Below are positions 8,711-17,900 of a stretch of 44,592 nt of DNA, piece by piece (within the stretch, counting starts at the first letter, position 1; every line of letters starts with the position of its first letter). The position numbers and the translations under genes are program-made. Below the pieces are notes generated by a model. The model made no database searches. It was not told the origin of the DNA and saw only the letters and a list, made by a program, of their open reading frames with translations. The stretch comes from Alteraurantiacibacter aquimixticola (GTDB taxonomy: Bacteria; Pseudomonadota; Alphaproteobacteria; Sphingomonadales; Sphingomonadaceae): the NCBI RefSeq assembly GCF_004965515.1, contig NZ_SSHH01000001.1, forward strand, positions 1,264,444 to 1,309,035, written 5' to 3'.

Positions 8711-8911
8711 ATGAGACGCGCACTTGTCCTCACTAACGAAGCGGCCCGGCATCCCTTCCGGGCGTCGCTGCCCATGTTCGTCTTCGCTATCGGCGAGATG
8801 GAGAACCGACGTTCGTGGCGCTTGAACTTCGGGCTGAACGTGAATGATGCGCGCCACTTTGCCGCGACCTATGTCGCCAGCTTCGTGGCAGTCAGCACCT
8901 TCATCGCCTGA
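8711..8911 (+). CDS. Small protein of unknown function
   Basis: This gene encodes 66 residues starting MRRALVLTNEAARHPFRAS. A purine-rich GAGGG lies about seven bases before the ATG at 8711, which is why I prefer it over an in-frame start ten codons upstream. The C-terminal third is moderately hydrophobic ('FAATYVASFVAVSTFIA') and could be a membrane-associated helix. I recognise no family. Its TGA (8909-8911) directly abuts the stop of the convergent MFS gene (from 8912), so there is no room for a terminator. The ribosome site, composition and tight packing suggest a real gene, but support is modest. Confidence 0.55.
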   Translation: MRRALVLTNEAARHPFRASLPMFVFAIGEMENRRSWRLNFGLNVNDARHFAATYVASFVAVSTFIA

Positions 8912-10231
8912 TTATTCGGCGGCGCTGGCAGCCATTCCTTCCGCTTTGTAAAGCAGGTGGCCGAGCCAGGCCGAGATCAGGCACATGGCCGCGCTCAACA
9001 GCAATTGCTCCACCAGCGGCACGCCGACGGCGCTGAGGGCCAGTGCGAGCACCGATCCTCCGACCATGGCCCCCGAATTGACGATATTGTTCGCCGCCAC
9101 CGTGCGGCTGGCCTCCGACGGATCGACCTTGGTGGTGAGGAAGGCATAGAGTGGGACCACGAACATGCCCCCAAAGACGGCGATCAGCAGCAGCGTTGCG
9201 AGCACCAGCGGCGCGAGCGGTTGGGCGATGAACTCCGCAATGCCGAGAAGCTCGGTAGTGGTCACTTGCTGCGACCAGATGCGGCACACCCAGTAGAACG
9301 CGGCGACAAATAGCCCCATCACGATCACCGAAGCGGGGCCGTAGCGGGCCGAGACTTCTCCCTTCAGCAGCGCATTGATCGCCACCGATCCCAGCGCCAC
9401 CCCGATGGAGAAGGTGACGAGGAACAGGCTGGCGACTTCCTTGCTGGCCATCAGCACGTTCTTGGCGAGCGGCGGGAACTGGATGAACAGCACCGCGCCG
9501 ATGGTCCAGAAGAAGCTGATGGCGAGGATCGCGTAAAAGACCTCGCGATTGTGGCAGGTGTTCCTGACAAGCGCGATGGAAGCGCGGATGATGTGCCGGT
9601 CGATGGGCTGGCCCTTGATGAAGGGCGGCGCCTCGGGAACCTGACGGCTGGTGAGATAGCCGATCACTGCGATCGCGATCACCAGGACGGCGGCCACTTC
9701 CACATCGATGAACCCGGCCAGGATCGTCCCGCCCATGATGGCAAGATAGGTGCCCGCTTCCACCAGTCCCGTGCCAGCCAGCACCTCCTCACGCTTCAGG
9801 TGTTGGGGCAGGATGGCGTATTTGATCGGGCCGAAGAAGGTCGAATGTATGCCCATGGCGAACAGCGCGATCATCATTAACGGGATCGCCAGTGCCTCGG
9901 TCAGCATCCCAAACCAGGCCAGCGTCAGTCCTGCCGCGCCCACGGTCATGATGGCGATTTCCGCTGCCTTGACCGTGCGGATGATCATTGCCTTGTCGCG
10001 CATGTCGGCCAATTGCCCCGCCAGCGCGGAGAGCAGGAAGAAGGGCAGGATGAAAATGGCCGAGGCGACGCCCGAGAACACCGTTTCCGCCGCCGCCGAA
10101 TTGTACACCTGGTACACGACGAACAGCACCATGGCGTTCTTGTACAGATTGTCATTGAACGCGTTGAGCAGCTGCGTCGCGAACAGGGGCGCGAAGCGGC
10201 GCTGCTTCAGCAGGTGGGTTGAGGTGAGCAT
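8912..10231 (-). CDS. MFS transporter, LplT-like (lysophospholipid transporter family)
   Basis: The 439-residue protein has about twelve predicted membrane helices. Its N-terminus, 'LLKQRRFAPLFATQLLNAFNDNLYKNA', is typical of LplT-type MFS proteins, as are 'LPFFLLSALAGQLADMRDKA' and 'FFGPIKYAILPQHL'. In enterobacteria LplT flips lysophospholipid inward for re-acylation by an acyltransferase/acyl-ACP synthetase. No such partner domain is fused or adjacent here, though pgsA, another phospholipid gene, lies just beyond on the other strand. I chose the ATG at 10231 because AAGG sits six bases before it; a longer reading adds 13 residues. The substrate is inferred from the family only. Confidence 0.82.
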   Translation of the reverse strand: MLTSTHLLKQRRFAPLFATQLLNAFNDNLYKNAMVLFVVYQVYNSAAAETVFSGVASAIFILPFFLLSALAGQLADMRDKAMIIRTVKAAEIAIMTVGAAGLTLAWFGMLTEALAIPLMMIALFAMGIHSTFFGPIKYAILPQHLKREEVLAGTGLVEAGTYLAIMGGTILAGFIDVEVAAVLVIAIAVIGYLTSRQVPEAPPFIKGQPIDRHIIRASIALVRNTCHNREVFYAILAISFFWTIGAVLFIQFPPLAKNVLMASKEVASLFLVTFSIGVALGSVAINALLKGEVSARYGPASVIVMGLFVAAFYWVCRIWSQQVTTTELLGIAEFIAQPLAPLVLATLLLIAVFGGMFVVPLYAFLTTKVDPSEASRTVAANNIVNSGAMVGGSVLALALSAVGVPLVEQLLLSAAMCLISAWLGHLLYKAEGMAASAAE

Positions 10232-10350
10232 GCAAACCTTGTGATTGCGTCGCCGGGACCAATTGCCCACCGCCTTATAGCGCGGATGTGAACAAGCAAG
10301 CCAATGCCAGACTTTTTTGCGAGCGACAAAGGGGCTAGGGGACGTTGCAC

Positions 10351-10944
10351 ATGCTGAACTTGCCCAATATCCTCACGCTCACCCGTATAGCGATGATCCC
10401 GCTCCTCGCCGCCCTGTTGTGGTGGCCGGGATGGGAGGCAGGCTATCTGGCCGCCTTCGTACTTTACTGCGTGATGGGCATTACCGACTATTTCGACGGG
10501 ATGCTGGCGCGGCAGAGCGGCACGGTTTCGAAGCTGGGCATTTTCCTCGATCCGATTGCGGACAAGATCATGGTGGTCAGCGTCGTCCTCGTGCTCACCG
10601 CCATGGGCGTTCTGCGCGGGCCCTATGTGGGCGATGCGCATGTGATCGCGGGCCTGATCATCGTGATCCGCGAGATCGCCGTTTCGGGCCTGCGCGAATT
10701 CCTCGGCCCCCTACAGATATCGATTCCGGTCAGCAAGCTCGCCAAGTGGAAGACGACGTTCCAGCTCGTCGCGCTTGGATCGCTGATCCTGGGGCAGGGC
10801 CTGCCGGACTGGAATGTGATGGCCGGCGGCATTGCGCATAACGTGCCGCACACGGTCGGCCTCTTTACGTTGTGGGCGGCGGCGATCCTGACGCTGATCA
10901 CCGGCTGGGACTATTTGCGAGTCGGCCTCAAGCACATGGATTGA
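10351..10944 (+). CDS. pgsA: CDP-diacylglycerol-glycerol-3-phosphate phosphatidyltransferase
   Basis: PgsA makes phosphatidylglycerol phosphate, the committed step to phosphatidylglycerol and cardiolipin, in the inner membrane. The 197-residue product starts 'MLNLPNILTLTRIAMIPL', a PgsA hallmark. It carries the CDP-alcohol phosphotransferase motif DG-x2-AR-x8-G-x3-D-x3-D in full, around 'DYFDGMLARQSG' and 'LGIFLDPIADK'. Several membrane helices follow. The ATG at 10351 is preceded by AGGGGAC; a TTG two codons earlier is less likely. It is convergent with the response-regulator gene, separated by only 13 bases and no visible terminator. Confidence 0.95.
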   Translation: MLNLPNILTLTRIAMIPLLAALLWWPGWEAGYLAAFVLYCVMGITDYFDGMLARQSGTVSKLGIFLDPIADKIMVVSVVLVLTAMGVLRGPYVGDAHVIAGLIIVIREIAVSGLREFLGPLQISIPVSKLAKWKTTFQLVALGSLILGQGLPDWNVMAGGIAHNVPHTVGLFTLWAAAILTLITGWDYLRVGLKHMD

Positions 10945-10957
10945 GGACTCCGGCCGC

Positions 10958-11650
10958 CTAGTCGAGCATGGGCTGCATCTTGTAGCCGTAGCTGCGCACC
11001 GTCCTGATCCAGCCCGTCTGCGGCCCCCAGTCCATCTTGCCGCGCAGGCGCCGGACATAGACGTCGACGATATTGGTCAGCGGATCGGAATCGTAGCCCC
11101 AGATCTTGTTGAGGATGCGCGTCCGGCTGAGCACGCGCCCGCGCGATTCCGCGAACAGTTCCAGCAGGCCGAATTCCTTGGCCGTCAGCTCGATATCGCG
11201 CCCCTCATAGTGAACGGTCATGGAGGCCTTGTCGATCGACAACGAGCCAAGCTGGATGATTTCGCTGTCCTGTCGCGCCAGTTTCTTCGATCGGCGTCCC
11301 AGCGCTTCTATACGGGCGAGCAGCTCGTCGAAATCGAACGGCTTGGTCAGGTAGTCGTCTGCTCCGCCGCGCAGGGCGCTGACCTTCTGGTCGGTCTGGT
11401 CGAGCGCGGTCAGCATCATGATCGGCATCGCCCGGCGCTCGCTGCGCAGGCGGGAGCAGACCTGATTGCCGTCAATGCCGGGGAGCATGACGTCGAGGAT
11501 CACGACATCGTAATCCTCATGCCTTGCGCGCTCGAAGCCGTCCGGCCCGTCGCGGGCGAGGGTGACCGTATGCCCCTCAGCCTGCAGGCCGCGCCTTACG
11601 AAGCGGCGCACGCGTTCGTCATCCTCCACTACCAGCAGGTTCATGCTCAT
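10958..11650 (-). CDS. OmpR-family response regulator
   Basis: The 230-residue protein has a receiver domain (about 1-120) and a winged-helix DNA-binding domain (about 130-228). The receiver has the acidic pair in 'VVEDDERV', the phosphoacceptor Asp at about residue 53 in 'VVILDVMLPGIDG', a conserved 'LTA' and the lysine in 'YLTKPF'. The effector has the OmpR pattern 'ELTAKEFGLLELF' through 'VDVYVRRLRGKMD' and 'IRTVRSYGYKM'. Its ATG overlaps the stop of the histidine kinase gene (ATGA at 11647-11650), marking a two-gene operon with the kinase first. The target genes are unknown. The nearest candidates are the DUF8021/TonB-receptor genes divergent from the kinase, which is an inference from position. 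Confidence 0.93.
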   Translation of the reverse strand: MSMNLLVVEDDERVRRFVRRGLQAEGHTVTLARDGPDGFERARHEDYDVVILDVMLPGIDGNQVCSRLRSERRAMPIMMLTALDQTDQKVSALRGGADDYLTKPFDFDELLARIEALGRRSKKLARQDSEIIQLGSLSIDKASMTVHYEGRDIELTAKEFGLLELFAESRGRVLSRTRILNKIWGYDSDPLTNIVDVYVRRLRGKMDWGPQTGWIRTVRSYGYKMQPMLD

Positions 11651-13236
11651 GCTGCGATCCTCCCCAAGGCGCCCGAGGGCAATTGCATCGTCACGCGCGT
11701 GCCGCCGCCTTCACGGTCGGCAATCCGTGCATGGCCACCATGCGCTTCGGCCAGCGCCGAGACGAGGCTGAGGCCAAGGCCGCTGCCTTTTCCTCGCGTA
11801 ACGCCGCGGCTGAAACGGCCGAACAGGATGGCCGATTGCTCTGTCGGAATACCCGGCCCGTTGTCGCTGACCGAAAGCTCGACGGTCTCCCCTTCCGCCT
11901 TCGCTTCAAGCACGATGTCGACACCGGGCTGGCAATGCTGGAGAGCATTGTCGATCAGCGCGGTCAGGGCCCGGTGCAGTCGCTCGGCATCCACCATGGC
12001 CGTCACCACCGGCGCGGTTTCGGCGGTGATGGTCCCGCCATTTTCGCGCACCAGCGTATCGAAATCGGTTGCCGTCTGCCGGACCATGGCGGCCAGATCA
12101 TGCTCCTGCTTGTCCAGCGGCAGTTCGCCGACTTCGGCGCGCGCGATGAGGAACAGGTCGGCCACCATTCGGCGCAGGTGATCGGTCTGGCAAAGGATCA
12201 TGTCGAAGGTCTCATGCGGGTCGAAATCGTCATGCTCGATCATCCGCAGCGCCACCTGCGTTTCCCCGCGAATGATCGTCAGCGGCGTACGCAGTTCGTG
12301 GCCGATATCGGTGAGGAAGTTGCGCCGCCGCTCGTCCGCCGTGGACAGCTTGGCATTGGCTTCCTTGAGCGCGCTCGTCCGGTCTGCGACGGCCGCTTCC
12401 AGCCCGCGCTGGATTTCCTGCAGCCGCTTCTGCTGCTTGTCGATCTCATCCGCCATCAGGTCGAAGGCGGAGCCGAGTGCGGCCAGCTCGTCGCCCCCTT
12501 CCAGGCGGATGCGGTGATCCAGCCTGCCGGCGCCGATCGCCGTCGCTCCTTCTTCAAGACGTGCGAGGCCGGGTCGCAGGCGCGCATGCACCAGGTGGAT
12601 GACCGCGACCAGGAACAGGGCACCGAGCAACAGGCAGACGAGCGATGCGGCGATGGCCAGCTGGTTGAGTTCGCGCGCTTCCGACATGGCATTGGCAAGC
12701 TTGATGTCGCCGCGGCGGATTTCCTGTTCCAGCACACGTTCCAGGCGCAAGATCGGCGCGATGATGCGGCTGACTTCGTTTAGAGCGGCGCGCGATCCGC
12801 GCTCCTGCCAGACGCTGTCGACCTGGGCGACATGCGATTTCGCATCGCGGAAGTGGTCCAGCACTCCCCGGCTCTGTGTGGCTATGCTGGCGCGCACTTC
12901 ACGTTCTCGCAAGTTCGATACGGGCAGGCGCGATGCATCCTCTATCGCGAGTTCGAAGCGGCGCTTTGCCTCACCCAGCGCTTGATGCGCTTCGGGCGTA
13001 TCCTCCCGCACCGAGCGGTAGCTGAAATTGTGATATTCGCGAACGGCTTTCAGGAGGTGGTTGTAGGTGTGGACGCGGTCCTGCGTGTCCTGGGCGACTG
13101 CAATCACGTGCTGTGAATTCCAGGTCACCAGCAGCAAGAGCGCTGTCAGTACAACCGCGGTCAACAGTCCGGCACCGGCCGCTATTGCGATCTTGGTCCG
13201 CAGACTGCGCAAGCGGAATATTCCCCTCCCACGCAT
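11647..13236 (-). CDS. Membrane sensor histidine kinase
   Basis: This 529-residue kinase has a first membrane helix (about 17-39), a helical periplasmic sensor of about 150 residues, a second helix (about 193-215) and a HAMP region ('LRPGLARLEEGATAIGAG'). Then come a coiled linker, the HisKA domain with the phospho-accepting histidine in 'DIGHELRTPLTIIRGE', and an ATPase domain. That domain has the N box 'LIDNALQHC', the G1 box 'DNGPGIP' and the G2 box 'GKGSGLGLSLV'. The sensor is all-helical, four-helix-bundle-like, with no recognised ligand motif. The ATG at 13236 has GGGAGAG just upstream and gives a compact N-terminus; a longer reading adds 30 residues. It is co-transcribed with the response regulator. 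Confidence 0.93.
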   Translation of the reverse strand: MRGRGIFRLRSLRTKIAIAAGAGLLTAVVLTALLLLVTWNSQHVIAVAQDTQDRVHTYNHLLKAVREYHNFSYRSVREDTPEAHQALGEAKRRFELAIEDASRLPVSNLREREVRASIATQSRGVLDHFRDAKSHVAQVDSVWQERGSRAALNEVSRIIAPILRLERVLEQEIRRGDIKLANAMSEARELNQLAIAASLVCLLLGALFLVAVIHLVHARLRPGLARLEEGATAIGAGRLDHRIRLEGGDELAALGSAFDLMADEIDKQQKRLQEIQRGLEAAVADRTSALKEANAKLSTADERRRNFLTDIGHELRTPLTIIRGETQVALRMIEHDDFDPHETFDMILCQTDHLRRMVADLFLIARAEVGELPLDKQEHDLAAMVRQTATDFDTLVRENGGTITAETAPVVTAMVDAERLHRALTALIDNALQHCQPGVDIVLEAKAEGETVELSVSDNGPGIPTEQSAILFGRFSRGVTRGKGSGLGLSLVSALAEAHGGHARIADREGGGTRVTMQLPSGALGRIAA

Positions 13237-13481
13237 ATGTCTCTCCCAGCCCGGCCCGAGTTTTTTGCTTTTCACAAATTTGCCAGCGGCTGTGGATAAC
13301 CAAGCGCATATCGAGAGAGAAAGCAAATGCTGTCATGCGTTGTTAATGTTCTGTCACTGGCCGCTTAATCGTCAGGCCACGCCCGCGTCATCGAAGTCGA
13401 TGCAGCCTCCCTTCCGGGAAAATGAGGAACGTGAACGACGCCCCGCGAAGGGCGTTCATCCGTTCGGAGGAGGAGGCTGGG

Positions 13482-14429
13482 ATGCCGCGAAGGCTGGCCG
13501 CGATGGTATCAGCAATGGGACTTGCCGCCTGTTCAACGGCGCCCGAGACATGCGATCGTGAATGCCTGATCGCGCTGACCGACGACTATGTCGCTGCGCT
13601 GGTCACCCATGATGCCAGTGATCTGCCGCTCGCGGACAATCTCATCTTCGTCGAGAACCTGCAGCGGTCGGACCTGACGCAAGGCCTGTGGCGCAATGCG
13701 CAGGGCGGTCCGACCGATTTTGCCATTCATGTTCCCGATGCCGCCCGCCAGACCGTGGGTTGGCTGGGCATGCTGGAAGCCAATGGCGAACCGACAATGG
13801 TGGCGATCCGGCTGCGGCTCGAAGGCGGCGAGATCGTCGAGGCCGAGCACCTGATCGCGGCGATCGGTGAGGAAAACCTGTCGCGGGTGCAGACGGTGCG
13901 GCCGGGCCTGCTTGCGGAAATTCCCGAAGGCAGCCGCCTCCCCGATGGCCGGCTGATCGACATCGGCGCCAGCTATTACGACGCGCTGGACGAGAATGAC
14001 GGCTCGCTCGCCCCCTTTGCCGAGGATTGCCAGCGCCATGAGAACGGCTTCGTCGCCGCCGGTCCCGAAGCGCCGCCCAGCTTCGAGGATTACAGCGACA
14101 CGCCGATCGCTGCCGACTGCAAGGGCCAGCTAGACAGCCAGGTGATGACCTATATCGAGCGGATCGAGAACCGCCGGGTCTTCGCCGCCGATCCGGTGAC
14201 CGGCCTGGTGATGGGCTTCTCGCAATTCCGCCACCCGATGGATTTCGGTTCCTACGACATTACCGCCATGGACGGCTCCACGGTGACTTTCACCGAGGAG
14301 AACTTCCCCTTCGAACCCTTCGACCTGCCGGCAGCGCATATCTTCAAGGTCGGTCCCGAGGGGCAGATCCACGAAATCGAGGCAATGGGCTTCCTCGCCC
14401 CGCTCGACGCGCCGACGGGGTGGGAATGA
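13482..14429 (+). CDS. DUF8021-like secreted lipoprotein (first of two paralogues)
   Basis: The gene encodes 315 residues. A basic start and hydrophobic stretch end in a lipobox, 'GLAAC' (Cys at residue 17), so a lipoprotein is predicted. The mature part begins with a paired-cysteine motif 'CDRECLIALTDDYVAAL' followed by 'LPLADNLIFVENLQ', which I recognise as DUF8021-like, an NTF2/cystatin-like fold. A second, similar unit seems to follow around 'GASYYDALDENDGS' and 'AEDCQRHENGF', suggesting an internal duplication. The start at 13482 follows GGAGGAGGAGG. It is the first gene of a plus-strand block and overlaps the next gene by ATGA. A similar protein is encoded at 18427. No catalytic residues are identified; function unknown. 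Confidence 0.82.
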   Translation: MPRRLAAMVSAMGLAACSTAPETCDRECLIALTDDYVAALVTHDASDLPLADNLIFVENLQRSDLTQGLWRNAQGGPTDFAIHVPDAARQTVGWLGMLEANGEPTMVAIRLRLEGGEIVEAEHLIAAIGEENLSRVQTVRPGLLAEIPEGSRLPDGRLIDIGASYYDALDENDGSLAPFAEDCQRHENGFVAAGPEAPPSFEDYSDTPIAADCKGQLDSQVMTYIERIENRRVFAADPVTGLVMGFSQFRHPMDFGSYDITAMDGSTVTFTEENFPFEPFDLPAAHIFKVGPEGQIHEIEAMGFLAPLDAPTGWE

Positions 14430-14935
14430 TGCGCGGCCTTGCGATTGCAGCTGCGCTGCTGCTGACGGCAGGATCGCCTGCCGGGGTGCTCCACGCGCAG
14501 GACATGCCGTGCACCGGGCTCGCGAGCGAGGCGGCCGAAATCGCCTGCCTGCGCGCCTTGCTGGCGGAGCAGGGGCAGGGCGAAGCGCCACCGGCGCCCG
14601 AGCCTGAACCCGCGCCTGTGGAACGCAAGGAACTGGGCGCCGAGCAATTGCCGTCACAGGCACCGCAAGCCGAAATCGCCCGCCGCGAGCGCGAAGAGCG
14701 CAAGTCCGAGGCCGTCTCCGCCGTCATTACCGACACCCGTCTCGATCGCCGCGGCCTGCTCGTGATGCAGCTCGATAACGGCCAGATCTGGCGACAGGAC
14801 GAGGACCTTGGACTGCCCACCGGATTTGCACGGGACGGCCGCACCGCCGTGACCATCAGCCGCTCCGGCTTTGGCGGATATCGCATGGAATTTCCGGAAG
14901 AGGGGCGCCGCATGGTCGTCTCGCGCCTGCGGTGA
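14426..14935 (+). CDS. Small secreted protein of unknown function
   Basis: The gene encodes 169 residues with a signal peptide cleavable near 'GVLHAQDMP'. Then come a short cysteine-containing helix ('CTGLASEAAEIACLRALLAE'), a proline/glutamate-rich linker ('APPAPEPEPAPVERKEL') and a basic-acidic helical piece. The C-terminal part is beta-rich and contains 'LLVMQLDNGQIWRQDEDLG'. This C-terminal pattern occurs in many short sphingomonad periplasmic proteins of unknown role. Its ATG overlaps the preceding lipoprotein stop (14426-14429); an adjacent ATG at 14429 is equally possible. It sits 34 bases before the TonB-receptor gene, in what looks like one operon, so it may work with the receptor at the envelope. 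That is inference. Confidence 0.75.
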   Translation: MMRGLAIAAALLLTAGSPAGVLHAQDMPCTGLASEAAEIACLRALLAEQGQGEAPPAPEPEPAPVERKELGAEQLPSQAPQAEIARREREERKSEAVSAVITDTRLDRRGLLVMQLDNGQIWRQDEDLGLPTGFARDGRTAVTISRSGFGGYRMEFPEEGRRMVVSRLR

Positions 14936-14969
14936 GGGCAGGCCGGATTTTTGAGGGGAGGGAAGTATA

Positions 14970-17900
14970 ATGACAATGGGTAACAAGGCTCGTCTCGGCA
15001 TCGGAACCGCCACCTGCGCAATCGCGCTGGTGCTGGCATCGCAGCCCGCTTACGCGCAGGACAGCGATCTCGACGAGGTGGTGGAGCAGGAGAACACCAT
15101 CGTCGTCACTGGCTCGCGCATCCTGCGCCGCGATTTCGAGGCGAACAGCCCGATCGTGACGGTGGACCAGAGCACGATCGAAAACCGCTCCGCCGTGGGG
15201 ATCGAGGATACTCTGAACGAGCTGCCGCAATTCGTGCCCGCAGGGTCGGATGCGATTGCCAGCTCCGCCGGCACCGCCTTTTCCGGCGCCAATGCGGCAC
15301 CCGGCGCGGCGACGGTAAACCTGCGCGGTATCGGCACCAACCGCACGCTGGTGCTGGTCAATGGCCGCCGTGCGCAGCCGGTCAATGCCGCGCTGCTGGT
15401 CGACCTCAACACCATTCCCACCGCCGCTATCGAGAATGTCGAGGTGATCACCGGCGGCGCCGCCGCTGTCTATGGCGCGGATGCGATCGCGGGCGTGGTG
15501 AACTTCATCCTGCGCGACGATTTCGAGGGGATCGAGCTCAGCGCGCAGGCGGGCATTACCGAGCAGGGCGATGGCGAGACCTATCAGGGCAGCGCGCTGG
15601 TCGGCGGCAATTTCGCCGATGGCAACGGCAATGCGATGATCGGCGCGACCTGGTCCAAGCGCGAGGAAGCATTGCAGCGTAATCGCGACTTCTACACCGA
15701 TGCCTGGGCCGATCCGGCTACGCAGGCGGGTACGGGCGGGCGTCCGCTGACCGTCGTCAATGTCAGCGGCACCAATTACGGCATCAATTACGATGGCTCG
15801 CTGTTCAATCCGGACAACGCCGCCGATTCCGCGGCGCCCTATAACGGGCCGTTGCAGAACCTTGCCGGCGGGGCCGGCTACAAGCTCAATCCCGCATCGC
15901 CGAGCGGCACGCGATCGCTGGGCTATATCGATCCGGAAGGGCTCATCAACATACCGCTCACGCGCTGGAGCATCTTCGGTTCGGCGCACTACGACTTCAA
16001 CGATTCGCTGACCTTCTTCGTGGAAAGCCGCTTCACCCATTCCGAAGCGCTGGCGCAGTCGATCGTCGGTACGGCGCAAAATTTCTGGGCGCTGACCGTC
16101 CCGTATGATGCAGCCAACGACGATCCGGATTCGCCCACTTTCGGGGCCAATCAGCAGGCTTTCCATCCCGTCAGCCCGGAACTGGCCGATGCGCTGAATG
16201 GCACCGGGCAGACATCCTGGACCGCGGTGCGCGGCCTGAACTTCGCCGGGCGGCTGCTTACCGAGACTACCAGCGATATCTTCCAGCTGACCGCGGGCCT
16301 GCGCGGCGACCTGCCGGTCAAGGACTGGTCCTGGGAAATCTACGGGTCGCACGGCAACACCTCTGTCCTCGCGCAGCAGCCGCAAGGCGCGATCTCGCAC
16401 GACAATATCCAGCAGATCCTGCAGGGGACGGTGGATGGCGGCGCTCCCTCGATCACCATTGACGGGCCCTATGGCGCCGGATGGTCGAACGGGGCGATCT
16501 TCAACCCGCAGACCTGCACCAGCGGCATCGGCCTGTTCAATGCCGATGGCAGCGTTCCCGCGCCGCTCCCCGGCCAGGCGGAAGGCGTGGCGATTTCAGA
16601 GGATTGCCTGAACTACATCACGCTGGAACTGAACAATATCACGCAGGTGAAGCAGAACATCGTGGAAGCCACCGTGCAGGGCGGGCTCGTTGACCTGTGG
16701 GCGGGCGAGGTGCGCTTTGCGCTGGGCGCGACCTATCGCGACGCATCGCTCGACTACAAGCCGGACACTGGCAATAGCGCGGAGCAGGTCACCGTCAACG
16801 TGGTGAACCAGATCGTGCTGCCCGCGCAGACCTTCGGCAAGACGGACGTGAAGGAGGCCTTTGCCGAATTGCTCGTTCCCGTGCTGAGCGATGTGCCGCT
16901 GGTCAACCAGTTCAACCTGGAGTTGGGCGGCCGCGTGTCCGACTACAAGAATTCGGGCAGCGTCTGGACCTTCAAGGTGCTGGGTGACTGGGAAGTGACC
17001 GACTGGTTCCGCATCCGTGGTGGTTTCCAGCGCGCCAACCGCGCGCCCAACCTCTACGAACAGTTCGCGCCGATTGCCGGCTCGATCGGTGCAAGCCGCG
17101 ATGCTTGCCTCAATATCGAGGGCTTTACCTCGCCTTTCGGCAACCGTCCGGACAACCCCAACCAGGTCAATGTCCAGGTCGCCTGCGAGGAGCTGATCCT
17201 GCGCGATGGCGGCTTCGATTACGTAACCTTGGCCGAGGATCCGAACGCGATCGCTCAGGATCCGGCGGATTATCCGAATATCGACCTGACGCGCCTGTCG
17301 AACCTGCGCACCTCGCTGGCCTACAATATCAACTTCCCGTTCTCGATCGGGCTGACGCAAGGCAATCCGGACCTGGATTCCGAGGTGGCGGATACGATTA
17401 CGGTCGGCGCGGTGATCAACTCGCCTTTCGATGCGCCGCTGCTCGATCGGTTCTCACTCTCGATCGACTACTACAATATCGACCTCAGCGGCACGATCGC
17501 GCAGCCGACGGGCACCGAGATCTACAGCCAGTGTTTCGACCCGCAGTTCAACCCGGCGATGGCGTCCGCGCCCGGATCGCTTAGCGGTGCCGAGCTGCTG
17601 GCGGGCAATCCCTATTGCGACCTTATCATCCGCTACCCGTTCGACCTGTTCGGCAATCGCGCCGCGCCGGAAAGCGGCACGGACCGGACGTATCGGGCGC
17701 AGTTCATCAACAAGGGCGGCACCAAGACCTCCGGTATCGATGTGGCGCTCAACTGGATGGGTGACCTGCGCGATATGGGCATTGGCGCCGATGGTTCGCT
17801 GTCGATGAACCTGCAGGCGAGCTTCCTGCTGAATTACGAGGAGTCCTCCTTCGAGGGGGCGGACTTCGTCGACTACACCGGGACGCTGGAGAACCAGTCC

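Noticed and set aside
13438..13455. Small inverted repeat acgccc/gggcgt upstream of the first DUF8021-like gene
   Set aside because: Six-base GC arms with a six-base loop are common by chance at this GC content, and competing pairings exist.
14856..16400. 514-codon minus-strand frame opposite the TonB receptor
   Set aside because: It is the mirror of a clear receptor gene, with low-complexity Arg/Gly-rich translation and no ribosome site.
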